A stretch of DNA of 33,627 nt from a virus: the IMG/VR virus record IMGVR_UViG_3300033143_003827, positions 1 through 33,627 of that record. One strand, given 5' to 3'. The notes under the pieces were generated by a model that searched no databases, was not told where the DNA came from, and saw only the letters and a list, made by a program, of their open reading frames with translations. Both the position numbers and the translations under genes were made by a program. Below, one piece after another: positions 19,460-28,996 of this stretch (position 1 is the first letter of the stretch; each line of letters begins with the position of its first letter).

Positions 19460-21314
19460 TTATCCTCACACATACTTGAGCTTCTTTTAAGAGCTTATCT
19501 ACTTTAGTCTTCTGAGACCTTAACTCTTTAATTACTTTTAAAACCTCTTTGTCCGAAGCGTCTATTTTGCCCTCAGTATCTAAAAACTTAACCGTTTCAT
19601 CAAGCTCTTTTGTAACATTGGATATTTCAGCCACGGTTGGTTTTTTATATGGAGCTGACTCTCTATTCTTTATAACAGACTCTAACTCAGGATTATATAG
19701 AACATCACTTTTAAAGCTATGCAGTTGATTTGCCGTCTCTCGAACTTCGCTTGGCGACATCTTATTTACAAATGATTTGTCTGGTTCCAACACTTGATTA
19801 ACTTTTGACTTAACATTATTAAACAAAAATACTCTGTTATTATCTGCCGTTATGCCTGAGGTTTTTGACTTTCCATTCTCGAGGAAACCATCAAGACCAC
19901 TCTTTCTAAACAACTCGTTTAAACCATCTAACGATTCTTCAAGATAACCGTGTATTTCTAGTTGATCGCTTAACTCATCAAGAGCCTCTCTCGCCGTTTC
20001 AGCTTTGTCTATTTTATCAAAGTCTATTTTTTGTCGGCCATCTTTTATGAACTCTTTTATAATGCCTTGATATTTTTTAGGCATAGGCAAGTCTATATCT
20101 AATATGTTTTTCTTTCCAAGATCTATATCTGATATAGCCCCTTTAACTCTTTTTGTAGCCCCCGCCGCGAGACCATTAGCCACGGTGAGGTTGTCTGTCA
20201 TATATGTTCCCTGGCCTCTCCAGTCGCCAATAACTTGCTTTCCAGAAGACAAAGACTCAGTAAGGTTTTTACCTACAGAGAACATTCGATTTGTTTTGCT
20301 GGTTAAGTCTAATTTTGTGTATGAATATCCTTGCTCATGAACGTATTTAGAAATCTTTCCTATATCGCTACTTATGGATTTTATTCTTAACTCTTCCGGC
20401 CTAACGTGAAAGCTTTCACTAGATTCTCTCACTAAGGACTTATAAACAAAATCAAGATTTACTTTCTTGTCACTAGATAATTGCGAATGAGCGAGCTTTC
20501 CGTTTGTTTCTATATGTTCTACACCATGGTTAAAGTCTACATTAGATGACCTTGACTTAGCTAACCTAAAAGCCTTCTTGCCAGCAAACATTAAGCCCGG
20601 AAAAGCAATAGCCCCCGCAAATATATTAGTGGCACTCTTAGCTAAAGAAACCTCAGCCCCATCATCTAATGATGCCACCACATCTAGAGGTTCAACAAGA
20701 GCATTCCCTATAACACCCTCTACAGCCCCCCTAGCAAAAGCCTGTCCAGCAGTTGCTTTCGTTATGCTAGCACTAAGGCCTAGTCTTGTAGCTGTCGCGG
20801 CTGATACTCCAAGAGCCCCAACTAAAACAGGAGTGGCCAGGGATATAGCAACTCCGGCCCCTATGTTGAGAGGGTCTATTACATGAGGAGCCATCCCAGA
20901 GACAAAATTACCAACACTATATGCTGCCCCCTGAGGGCCTTTTGCTACAACTTCTTCAAGCTCTTTTCTCTTACGGACTCTGCTGTCTATAATCTCAGCA
21001 ACGCCTAAGGTCTTCGGCTCTCTGAATATTCCTTTTGAGTGTGGAAATTTAGCATTCAACTCTTCAACAGATAACTCTGTTTCTCTGTTATCGAAATCTT
21101 TCTTTTGTTGTGTAAAAATCTCGTTAATTCTGTTTATGGAGTTAATAGGTGTGCTCTCAGCGCCAAGAGAAAAGCTCGCGCTCATAGCTTCCCCGCCCGT
21201 AGCATCAGGGATCATGGTGGCCATATCATTGTTATCATAAATAGGCTCACCCTCTTTTAAATCCACAGGAAATAACTTAGGAGACCCGCCTATTGAATCA
21301 CTTTGAACGGCCAT
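19449..21314 (-). CDS. Internal virion protein with ADP-ribosyltransferase-like segment (621 aa)
   Basis: The ATG at 21314 is chosen (GGAG eight bases upstream) over one at 21344 that would overlap the previous gene. Residues about 125-240 form Ala/Gly-rich hydrophobic segments (GAGVAISLATPVLVGALGVS) suited to membrane insertion. Residues about 300-425 contain VHEQGYSYTKLDL, GDWRGQGTYMTDN (363-375) and a following SDIDLGKKNILDIDLP, the order seen in ART-PolyVal type ADP-ribosyltransferase domains (HGT..., G.G.Y.TD..., long beta strands). The HGT element is degenerate here. The last third is a long coiled-coil-like helix. Sits between two other virion proteins, so ejected with the DNA. Confidence 0.7.
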   Translation of the reverse strand: MAVQSDSIGGSPKLFPVDLKEGEPIYDNNDMATMIPDATGGEAMSASFSLGAESTPINSINRINEIFTQQKKDFDNRETELSVEELNAKFPHSKGIFREPKTLGVAEIIDSRVRKRKELEEVVAKGPQGAAYSVGNFVSGMAPHVIDPLNIGAGVAISLATPVLVGALGVSAATATRLGLSASITKATAGQAFARGAVEGVIGNALVEPLDVVASLDDGAEVSLAKSATNIFAGAIAFPGLMFAGKKAFRLAKSRSSNVDFNHGVEHIETNGKLAHSQLSSDKKVNLDFVYKSLVRESSESFHVRPEELRIKSISSDIGKISKYVHEQGYSYTKLDLTSKTNRMFSVGKNLTESLSSGKQVIGDWRGQGTYMTDNLTVANGLAAGATKRVKGAISDIDLGKKNILDIDLPMPKKYQGIIKEFIKDGRQKIDFDKIDKAETAREALDELSDQLEIHGYLEESLDGLNELFRKSGLDGFLENGKSKTSGITADNNRVFLFNNVKSKVNQVLEPDKSFVNKMSPSEVRETANQLHSFKSDVLYNPELESVIKNRESAPYKKPTVAEISNVTKELDETVKFLDTEGKIDASDKEVLKVIKELRSQKTKVDKLLKEAQVCVRINGE

Positions 21315-21315
21315 A

Positions 21316-23475
21316 TTAGAGGCTCCCCATTGGCTCTTTCTCAATTCTTAATTTATCTGTTTGAAACTTAAACACTCCAGGTTGTCTAACATCTAACAAG
21401 CCTGAACCAATATCCTTTAAGTCAAATTCTAAAGGCTCTCCGCCGCTAGAGACACCCATCTTTTGTCCATTAGCATTTGTGTAAACAAGTCTTAACCTGT
21501 TCATCCCGGCCACTTCCCATCTTGCATTATCAGATAAAAACTCATAAGTGTTTTCTGGAGACCTGCCTGGAGGTAGGTCTATATTCAGTTTCTTTAGGTT
21601 TTCAGGGAGAGAATTCTTATCAATAAATGTTCTAACAGCTTCAGTACTAATTCTTTCTCCATTTATAACATTAGGTATAAGCACGTGAGAATTACTTTCT
21701 TCTATAGCAGAGAAATTTGTATTAACATACAGACTAACTGACTTTTCTACAGCATCGTCCATTTCTTCGCCATCAGACATAAGAGATTTCGTATTCAAAG
21801 ATATCTGCTCTCTCATAGACTTAAGGAAACCAACATTAGAATTATCGTTCTGAGTAATGCCGAGAGCGTCCTTAAATTTTATATAATCATCGTTATCGTC
21901 TATAGCTGTTGGTATTTTTTCTTTAAGGCTAACATTTTCAGCACTAAGTTTAAATCTACTTTCGATTTGATCTCTGTTCTTCATGTTCTTTATTACACGT
22001 TGAGACGACTCTGACTCACCCATATAACCAGCAACAACTATTCCCTTGTTTCCAAAACCTTGAACCTTATCAACTTGAGTCATGATCTCATTGAAGTCAT
22101 CACCATACGCTAGCTTCATAGATTTTATAGTTGCATTGATTTGGCCTTCGCTCCCGTTGTCTAGCCTGCTCGCGTAGCCGTATAATGTTTTAACAGGTAG
22201 CATAGCTTTTAAGCCCATAGACTTAGACTTAACAGATAACTTGTTCCACGAAGCCCTAACAGCATCGGTGTCCGGCTCTTGGGTGTAATCAACAACAGAG
22301 TTAAAATTAGCTGCGTCTTGAGCAAATTCTCTCTGATTGTGCTTTATAATATAGCCGCCAGGATCATAGGCTCTTTCTTTTTTAATTCGGTTTCGCCCTA
22401 CCTCCAAAGAAGAACTAAGCTTTCTTCTCTCGTTTGCCGTATCAGCAACGCCCTCTAAATTAAAAACGTGAGAATCTAACTCCTCATTGTCCATATCATG
22501 TAAACCAGCAAGTCCCGAATTTTGTTTCTTTAGAAGCTCTATATCGTTTAAGAAGATCTGTCTTCGAGCAGGGTCTTTTACTTTCCTGGCCTGAAGTTCA
22601 AGATTAGCTATAAACTTAGGATCGGTCTCTATACCCTCTCTAGTCTCAGCATTAAGATCTCTTATTCCCTCGCTAACACGAAGAGAGGACTCTCTGCCAT
22701 TTTGCTTTATTTTAGAGAGTGTTTTTCTCTTAAGCTTAATTATTAATTCAGGGCTTACTCTCCCTATCATTTGCTTTCCTATACCAGCATTATCTTTACC
22801 TTCTAATAGTTTTAAAGCTGATGGAGCTTGGTTATTGAATAACATTCCCTCAACCATGCTTTCTACATGCCGCTCTCTCTTCCCTTCAAGGAAAGGCTTT
22901 CTATCCCCAGGGTTGAAATGTACACCCATTGAAGATCCATAGTCTCTATCTATATCGTCAAGCTGTTCAAGAAGAACTACAGGATTAGGACTGTTTGTTT
23001 GATCTACAGCTATGTCCCCAAAGAAGTCATTAATGTTATTCATTTGAGTTTTTGCTTTATCTGCCCTAAACTCCGCTCCAGCATCTAATATAGCCTTATT
23101 AGCTACTCCTTGAAGCCTGCCAAAATTAGCGCCAAAAGCACCGGGAAAAGGGGCTTGATCTCTGAATTTTTCTAATCTTTCTTTTGCAAAATCATTAAGT
23201 CTTTCATCTAATGGTTTTAATTGAGGGCCAACTTCCTCGAGCATATCTTCTTTCTTCTCAGCAAGATCTTTCTGATATTCTCTAGAGGCATTAAGACCAA
23301 AGTCTAGAGACTCAGCATGGGCTCTTTTCTCTGACAACATTGAACCAGCTCGCTCGATCGCTTTTCCTAAATTAACTTGAGCGGCCCCTTCTATAGCTGC
23401 CCCGCGCTGAACGTTCGGAGCCTGAGGAGTGCTGAGTTGACTAGTTGCCATTTTTGATTTTGGTATAGTTGGCAT
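21316..23475 (-). CDS. Internal virion protein (719 aa)
   Basis: Starts by TAATG overlap with the gp14-like gene. Mostly helical and charged with a low-complexity N-terminus (MPTIPKSKMATSQLSTPQAP). By gene order it corresponds to T7 gp15, the second core/ejection protein, but sequence-level family assignment is not possible by eye. No transmembrane helix is evident. Confidence 0.7.
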   Translation of the reverse strand: MPTIPKSKMATSQLSTPQAPNVQRGAAIEGAAQVNLGKAIERAGSMLSEKRAHAESLDFGLNASREYQKDLAEKKEDMLEEVGPQLKPLDERLNDFAKERLEKFRDQAPFPGAFGANFGRLQGVANKAILDAGAEFRADKAKTQMNNINDFFGDIAVDQTNSPNPVVLLEQLDDIDRDYGSSMGVHFNPGDRKPFLEGKRERHVESMVEGMLFNNQAPSALKLLEGKDNAGIGKQMIGRVSPELIIKLKRKTLSKIKQNGRESSLRVSEGIRDLNAETREGIETDPKFIANLELQARKVKDPARRQIFLNDIELLKKQNSGLAGLHDMDNEELDSHVFNLEGVADTANERRKLSSSLEVGRNRIKKERAYDPGGYIIKHNQREFAQDAANFNSVVDYTQEPDTDAVRASWNKLSVKSKSMGLKAMLPVKTLYGYASRLDNGSEGQINATIKSMKLAYGDDFNEIMTQVDKVQGFGNKGIVVAGYMGESESSQRVIKNMKNRDQIESRFKLSAENVSLKEKIPTAIDDNDDYIKFKDALGITQNDNSNVGFLKSMREQISLNTKSLMSDGEEMDDAVEKSVSLYVNTNFSAIEESNSHVLIPNVINGERISTEAVRTFIDKNSLPENLKKLNIDLPPGRSPENTYEFLSDNARWEVAGMNRLRLVYTNANGQKMGVSSGGEPLEFDLKDIGSGLLDVRQPGVFKFQTDKLRIEKEPMGSL

Positions 23476-23963
23476 TATTCTTTCCCTTTATCCTCTGGAG
23501 AAAAGTCGGCAAATCGTCCTGCCACACTGGCCCCCGTAGTAATTAGAGATCCAAGGTTTTGAGTTCTTGCGGCTCTTTCCCCTGCTCTTCCAGCGGCGGC
23601 TGTAGCGGCCCCTCCAGCTCTAATGTTTTTAGCTTCAAATTCTGCGCTTCTTCCTGTTTCATAAGCTTGTCTTTTTGTATTTGCAATGTTTTCTTCAAGT
23701 AATAATAAAGGACTGCCGCCGCCTACATCAACCCCAGCTTTAGCAAAGCTTGACACCTGCTTAGATTCTAGTTGCTCACCTTCAGCCTTTATAGCTTCAA
23801 CGTTAACTTTAGATCTTCTAAGCACCTCATCAGCTCTTTTATTGGCTAAAAACTGTTGAAGTTCTGCGGCCTTTCTAGCAGCTCTTGCTGCTTTTCTATT
23901 TCCATCAGCCCCTATTATTGTGCCAACAGCTTGCATACCTGCGAATGCTAATGCGAATGACAT
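23475..23963 (-). CDS. T7 gp14-like internal virion protein (162 aa)
   Basis: Opens with a short hydrophobic stretch (MSFALAFAGMQAVGTIIGAD) followed by long Ala/Arg-rich amphipathic helices (ARAARKAAELQQFL, AGGAATAAAGRAGERAA). This is the pattern of T7 gp14-like internal core protein A, thought to form the outer-membrane pore for DNA ejection. It follows tail tubular protein B and precedes the two larger internal proteins, as in T7-like phages. AAGGGGG precedes the ATG. Confidence 0.82.
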   Translation of the reverse strand: MSFALAFAGMQAVGTIIGADGNRKAARAARKAAELQQFLANKRADEVLRRSKVNVEAIKAEGEQLESKQVSSFAKAGVDVGGGSPLLLLEENIANTKRQAYETGRSAEFEAKNIRAGGAATAAAGRAGERAARTQNLGSLITTGASVAGRFADFSPEDKGKE

Positions 23964-23975
23964 TACAAAGCCCCC

Positions 23976-26801
23976 TTATTCATACATAATACCCCTCATA
24001 ACTATTCCAGACAAAAACATAGGAAAGGGTGTATCTGAAGTTACTATGACAAACGCCTTTCTATCGGGATCACTCGGAAAGAATACTATCTTATCCCCAG
24101 TAAATAAAGGAATAGGTGTGTCCATTACTAAATTAGCAGGTCTAAAATTGATTATATCAAGAGATGACTCGTCAGAACCATAACTGGCGCCAACAGTTCG
24201 ATAAAACCTGAGCATTGCTTTATCTATCTTAGAGATGCCGCCCTGAGCAGACCCAGCGGCAGAGCCAGCCTCTATTGGCAAAGTCTTAATAGTAGTGGTA
24301 TATTTCAATCCTATGATTAACTCACTGGCAAAATCAACCTCTGAAGAGATATCAATTTCTCCGCTCGAAACAGTATAGTCTCCGATATAAAAACCATCAG
24401 CGATAACTTGAACTTCTTCCCCTTCTAGATGTCCTATAGGAAAATTCTGCCCAGTGATAAGGGCCGAACTCCTCACCCACTCTGTCGGAGTAAAGTCTTT
24501 TGTGTTTGTTACAGACTCAGTAACAACAACTTCATCAATAAAGTAATCAGTAGTACCTGAATTTCCTCCAAGCCAAAACTCATCCGCATTATTAAATGTA
24601 TGGCCAGTTACATCAATGTCGCTACCAACCTGTCTACCATTAAGGAAAAGCCTAACTTTCTTTTCAACATCAAAATCATAATTAATCTCGAGATCATAAA
24701 TCTCTTCTTTAACAAATGCAAAATCTTCGGCCACAACATCAGTTACTAAGGCCGCCGCATCATCCCTAACTTTCAAGCCAATAGATACATAATCTCCAGA
24801 ACCATTGTCATCTACATCTAACAATATATTGGCGTCACCGCTTACCGTGTCCCATAAAGTTGCTATAGGAGTCTGAGCCACAAATGGTGCGACATCAGGT
24901 CTGAAGGCGACTTTGATAGTTCCCTTCTGTCCAGAATCAGCACTTATAGTATATTTAGCCGTAGAGAGGGCTCCTGAAGTCATATCTAGCCCGTCAACAG
25001 AAGAAACAATAGTGCCCGTTATAGCCGGAACTTGGCTACCGTAATCCATGTTTACATTAGCTCTAAAAGTTGACTGAGCATAAGTATCTGGAGCCGAGCG
25101 AATATAAATGGCTGAGTCACAATAAACAGGTTTTTCTTTTATGTTATTGCTTGAATTTAAAACAGTATTAAACTGAAATTCTTTTCCGGCCCGTTCGATA
25201 TAAGTGACAACAGACCCATCAATAGTTCTTTCTACTACAATCCATAAGTCGTCATGATCGTTATTTGGACTAGAAACTGATGCAATAGAATGAACCTTAG
25301 GAACATCGCTGCCATTTGTCCCTCCCAAAACATGAGAGTGCCATGCTACAATGTCTTCTTCTCTGTCTCTGGTACAACCATACAAACCACCATTATTATC
25401 AAGACACCAGATAATACCGTTATCAGCTTCCTGATTTACTATATATTTAAACCTTGGAGAGTCTGCATCTGTAAAGTTATCTAAAGATTTTTTAACAATA
25501 TGCTCGCCTAAAAGAGTTATGTCTTTTGCTCGAAAAGCATCCTCATCTCTATTGAAATAGATTTCTCTCATTTTTTGTCCAGATGTTTGAACAAAGATCG
25601 TTGTGTTTGAAACCTTTATTGCCTGAACATAAGAAGATCCATGAGAGGTCTCTGGAGAAAAACTTACTGCTAGTGGTCCCATTGCTTGAGTAGCATCACC
25701 TTGAGCTATATATTCACGGCCCCTAGTTCCAATGAATAAAGTCTTACCTGGAACCATCCATTGAATTTCTGAAGCCTCAGTAGAGGCTATTGAAAAACTA
25801 AAAGGCCTATCGTTTGTTACTGTGCCAAAAGCCGGATCTTGGGCAAATCTTACTGCCATCAGTTCAAAGATGTCTCCTATCTGAGACCCCCAAATTGTAT
25901 CAGGAGAACTCGATGCTCCTCCTAGATATAATCTTTGTTCAAAAAATGTAATTGTGCGCGGCCATCCTCGGCGGTCAGACCATGCAGATTCATTCCATGT
26001 TGAATAAGCCCCTGTCCCTGGAAGTGTCGCCTTAACAACCCCGGTGGCACTTGTTGGACTAGCTACAGCAGTTACAACAAAAACGCCCGTGTTTCCTCCT
26101 GTAGTTAACTTGAAAGGAACCCCTACGTGACCATCGTCCCAGAAATCTATGGCACTTGTAATGGTGGCTGTGCCCGTGGTGGCTGATGCCTGAAGAGTAT
26201 GAGCAGAGTTAGTGTTCTCTCCGAAATAAGCCCATGACTCCCAGTCTTCGACCGAGGTTATTCGCTGTCCAGAATCTGTAGTGGCCGGAATAGCCCATAG
26301 CTCCCCGTAGACAAAAGTATTTTCTGCCGTTCTTCTTATATAAATAGTAGGATGATTTTTGTGAGATAAAAATAAGAAGTCACCGTTCTGTGCATATTGC
26401 ACTTCGTCTAAGTCACCCTCTAGATATCCTCCAAAGGACTTATAATCGGCCAAGGTCTCTGAACTCACATCGGCCTGAAGCTGGTTATCTGTTCTTATTA
26501 CCCGAATATGCTCATCTGCTTTTGGCCCGAGAACAACAATGTATTTTTCGCTAGAGCTGATTGATAAAGGTAACACTCTATACTTACCAGCTAAGGCTGT
26601 GTCTCCGCTAGCTCCAGCAAGTAAACTTGAAGATATAAACTGAGTCCCTGCTCTTCTTGAAACCCCGCCCTGAGGCAAGACCGCTGCATTTTCGAGATCT
26701 TCACATCCCTCTTTATATTCCCTTAAATCCGTACGAGAGTGAGCTTTAGGCGTTAGTTCTCCGGCTAAAAAGTTGTTTTGTATATTTCTGTAACGCGCCA
26801 T
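23976..26801 (-). CDS. Tail tubular protein B (T7 gp12-like) with LamG-like insert
   Basis: The N-terminus MARYRNIQNNFLAGELTPKA then LENAAVLPQGGVSRRAGTQF is the hallmark of gp12-like tail nozzle proteins in podoviruses. The usual beta-propeller body follows (RGWPRTITFFEQRLYLGGAS, TIWGSQIG). Between about residues 580 and 760 is an inserted segment (YDLEINYDFDVEKKVRLFLN, then DVTGHTFNNADEFWLGGNSG) that looks like a LamG/concanavalin-like jelly roll. Start overlaps the tubular A stop (TAATG). It forms the nozzle and may also help in receptor or polysaccharide contact. Confidence 0.9.
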   Translation of the reverse strand: MARYRNIQNNFLAGELTPKAHSRTDLREYKEGCEDLENAAVLPQGGVSRRAGTQFISSSLLAGASGDTALAGKYRVLPLSISSSEKYIVVLGPKADEHIRVIRTDNQLQADVSSETLADYKSFGGYLEGDLDEVQYAQNGDFLFLSHKNHPTIYIRRTAENTFVYGELWAIPATTDSGQRITSVEDWESWAYFGENTNSAHTLQASATTGTATITSAIDFWDDGHVGVPFKLTTGGNTGVFVVTAVASPTSATGVVKATLPGTGAYSTWNESAWSDRRGWPRTITFFEQRLYLGGASSSPDTIWGSQIGDIFELMAVRFAQDPAFGTVTNDRPFSFSIASTEASEIQWMVPGKTLFIGTRGREYIAQGDATQAMGPLAVSFSPETSHGSSYVQAIKVSNTTIFVQTSGQKMREIYFNRDEDAFRAKDITLLGEHIVKKSLDNFTDADSPRFKYIVNQEADNGIIWCLDNNGGLYGCTRDREEDIVAWHSHVLGGTNGSDVPKVHSIASVSSPNNDHDDLWIVVERTIDGSVVTYIERAGKEFQFNTVLNSSNNIKEKPVYCDSAIYIRSAPDTYAQSTFRANVNMDYGSQVPAITGTIVSSVDGLDMTSGALSTAKYTISADSGQKGTIKVAFRPDVAPFVAQTPIATLWDTVSGDANILLDVDDNGSGDYVSIGLKVRDDAAALVTDVVAEDFAFVKEEIYDLEINYDFDVEKKVRLFLNGRQVGSDIDVTGHTFNNADEFWLGGNSGTTDYFIDEVVVTESVTNTKDFTPTEWVRSSALITGQNFPIGHLEGEEVQVIADGFYIGDYTVSSGEIDISSEVDFASELIIGLKYTTTIKTLPIEAGSAAGSAQGGISKIDKAMLRFYRTVGASYGSDESSLDIINFRPANLVMDTPIPLFTGDKIVFFPSDPDRKAFVIVTSDTPFPMFLSGIVMRGIMYE

Positions 26802-27397
26802 TAGAACCTACTGTTTACCCATTCACTCGCCTGGACATTCATTAAATGTCCTTCTTGAGCATCAAAGCTTCTAGCTTTTCGCAATAGCTCTTGGTAAACA
26901 GCTAGTAATTGTTGTTGATAAGATGTTGATTGGACTAATCCATAAGATAAATCGGCAGCTAGTCTTGTTGCCAAGACTTCAACAAAAGTTGGAGAATATA
27001 GAGAAACTGCCGTTACCCGTTTAATATATAAAATTTTAATAGCATCTACGTTTGCAAGTAAAACTCTTACGTCAGAATCAGGCCTTGTTTCTACTGACCA
27101 TTCTACTTCTGTTAAGTTTTGTTGATAATTTTGATCTTCACCTATTACTCTTAAGCAATCAGATGGTAAAATAAATTCAGATGAATATTGATATTCAGGA
27201 GTGTTTGTTGTTTTTGCTAATTCTTTTCGAGCGATAGCAAAGTTCCAAGGATGAGAAGATAAAACCTCATCTCTTAATATAGGGTATTGATGATTACAAT
27301 ATCGTGCTGTCTTTGTCTCATCATTGAGGCTGAGAATTAACTCAGCCCCAACTTTGATCAATGCACTATTACAGATTTGTACTTCTGATGTAGCCAC
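26801..27397 (-). CDS. Tail tubular protein A (T7 gp11-like)
   Basis: The adaptor ring below the portal. Recognisable family stretches are CNSALIKVGAELILSLNDET, EVLSSHPWNFAIARKEL and FILPSDCLRVIGE, and the C-terminal LAADLSYGLVQS. At 198 aa it has the normal length. It starts with GTG at 27397 (AGGAA upstream). Gene order with tubular B matches T7-like phages. Confidence 0.92.
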   Translation of the reverse strand: MATSEVQICNSALIKVGAELILSLNDETKTARYCNHQYPILRDEVLSSHPWNFAIARKELAKTTNTPEYQYSSEFILPSDCLRVIGEDQNYQQNLTEVEWSVETRPDSDVRVLLANVDAIKILYIKRVTAVSLYSPTFVEVLATRLAADLSYGLVQSTSYQQQLLAVYQELLRKARSFDAQEGHLMNVQASEWVNSRF

Positions 27398-27409
27398 TGA
27401 ATATTCCTA

Positions 27410-27871
27410 TTAGTCTAAAGCATAGTAGATTATTACTTCTATAGTCCCGCCTGCGTCAGTTGCAGTCGTCGCTAAGATTTCAACATCAACAGCTTCCGAA
27501 AAAGTTTTGTAACCACCAGCAGTAGCAATGCCATCTATAGCCAAACTAGATACTTGAGCGGCAGTCTTTACATCAACCCCACTTAAAAATCCGTCTGGAT
27601 CAGCGACTTCGCCGCCAGCAGCACTAGCACCCCAGCCAAGGTCAAAAACCCCAACAGATCCTAAGTCATCAGTCTTAAGAATTGCATCATAAACTTTTGC
27701 GCCAGCAGGGATTTTTCCTACCTTGATAACATCGTTTATAGCAACTGCGCCAGCAGCTTCATAAAGATCGTAAGAAACTCTAAGTCTTCCATGCTGTTCG
27801 TTGACGTTAACCTTCACAGAAGGAACAGTAACATCCATTTTTGTGGCGTTTACGCCGTATAATGTAGACAT
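27410..27871 (-). CDS. Probable capsid decoration/cement protein (153 aa)
   Basis: An all-beta, Gly/Ala/Val-rich protein (HGRLRVSYDLYEAAGAVAIN, AGAKVYDAILKTDDLGS, DAGGTIEVIIYYALD) directly after the major capsid gene. In BPP-1-like phages the gene here encodes a jelly-roll cement protein, and the length fits. GGGAGG precedes the ATG. The assignment rests on position and composition. Confidence 0.75.
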   Translation of the reverse strand: MSTLYGVNATKMDVTVPSVKVNVNEQHGRLRVSYDLYEAAGAVAINDVIKVGKIPAGAKVYDAILKTDDLGSVGVFDLGWGASAAGGEVADPDGFLSGVDVKTAAQVSSLAIDGIATAGGYKTFSEAVDVEILATTATDAGGTIEVIIYYALD

Positions 27872-27886
27872 TTAAGCCTCCCTTAA

Positions 27887-28825
27887 TTAAGATTCATCAC
27901 AAAGAATTTCTAACACTTTCTCATCTTCAAGTCTAGTTGATCCAATATTCATTGAAGCAAATACTTGAGTAGAGTAGTTTTTATCTTCTCTTTCGCTAAT
28001 TCTTGTTTTCATTTCTTCACCTACAGACAGAATCATCCCGTCCTCAGCCCAACATAACACTTTTCTAAAACCGTCAGCGTCAGTAGAAGATCCATCGTAT
28101 AATCCTGTAGCAGGATCGAACAATAAAGCACCACTTTGGTTAACAAGTCTTTCGATTTGGATAAACTCAAAGCCCATAAAGGTGTTGATATCACCCTGAA
28201 CTAGAGCCTTTACAGTATTGAAATCTGAGCTTGTAACTTCAGTTTCAGAAAGTAAAGATTCAATTTGGCTAGAAGTACATGCAATGTAACGTTTGATTGA
28301 TTTATCAATCTCGTTAGCATCAAAATTCTTCTTAGCTCTGCGAAGAGCTTGAACATTTAAGTTAGCTGAGCCTGTGCCAGCAGCATCGCAAGCCATGATT
28401 TTTTGGCCAGTTCCGAGAGGAACAGCAGTAGCTCCTTCTTCACCAGAATAAGCGTTACCACTCATTGCAGCAATAAGTTCATCGTCCTTAGCTCTGCCGA
28501 ATGCCCACATAAAAGCTTGTGCATATTGGCTAGTAGGATCAATTAACATTCTCACTTTATCATCGTCGTCAATTAAATCTGCGTGTTTGTAGCTAGATAA
28601 AGTAACGCGTCTTCTAGAGTGAGGAGTGTCGATTAATGGTGTATCCGCATGGCGGCCCGTGTGTTTTTGAGCAACAACATTTCCTAATCTCTCAAAAAAC
28701 TTACTCTTACCTTTTTGGCTTTCCATTCGGACAGCGGCTTGTAAAAGTGAACCTTTTTGTTGAGAAAGATGGAATATGTTATTTTCAAATTGCTTAGTAA
28801 AAGCTTCAGTAATTTGATTAGACAT
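27887..28825 (-). CDS. Major capsid protein (BPP-1 / Phage_capsid_2 type)
   Basis: 312 aa. The opening MSNQITEAFTKQFENNIFHL, the block FFERLGNVVAQKHTGRHADT, PHSRRRVTLSSYKHADLIDD, and the later ALRRAKKNFDANEID ... RYIACTSSQIESLL are typical of HK97-fold capsid proteins of BPP-1-like podoviruses. A strong GGAGG lies before the ATG. It follows the scaffold gene after a gap of 171 bases with a hairpin. Confidence 0.9.
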   Translation of the reverse strand: MSNQITEAFTKQFENNIFHLSQQKGSLLQAAVRMESQKGKSKFFERLGNVVAQKHTGRHADTPLIDTPHSRRRVTLSSYKHADLIDDDDKVRMLIDPTSQYAQAFMWAFGRAKDDELIAAMSGNAYSGEEGATAVPLGTGQKIMACDAAGTGSANLNVQALRRAKKNFDANEIDKSIKRYIACTSSQIESLLSETEVTSSDFNTVKALVQGDINTFMGFEFIQIERLVNQSGALLFDPATGLYDGSSTDADGFRKVLCWAEDGMILSVGEEMKTRISEREDKNYSTQVFASMNIGSTRLEDEKVLEILCDES

Positions 28826-28958
28826 ATTTTGTCCTCCAAGTAATTATTAATAAATTGCATATCTTCGCTGAACTACCCGAAAAACGGATTCAATTTGTCT
28901 AGACCTTAAACATCGGGATCTTGCGATTTGTCCGACTAGAATCTAAGAAAGGAATATA

Positions 28959-28981
28959 CCCCTAAAGTGAAATTTTAGGGG
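28959..28981 (-). terminator. Hairpin between scaffold and capsid genes
   Basis: CCCCTAAA (28959-28966) and TTTAGGGG (28974-28981) form an 8-bp stem around a 7-base loop just after the scaffold stop. Read on the minus strand it is followed by TATATTCC, a weak T-tract. It may end part of the upstream transcript or stabilise the capsid message's 5' neighbour. Confidence 0.45.
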
Positions 28982-28996
28982 CATAAATTTTAAATG

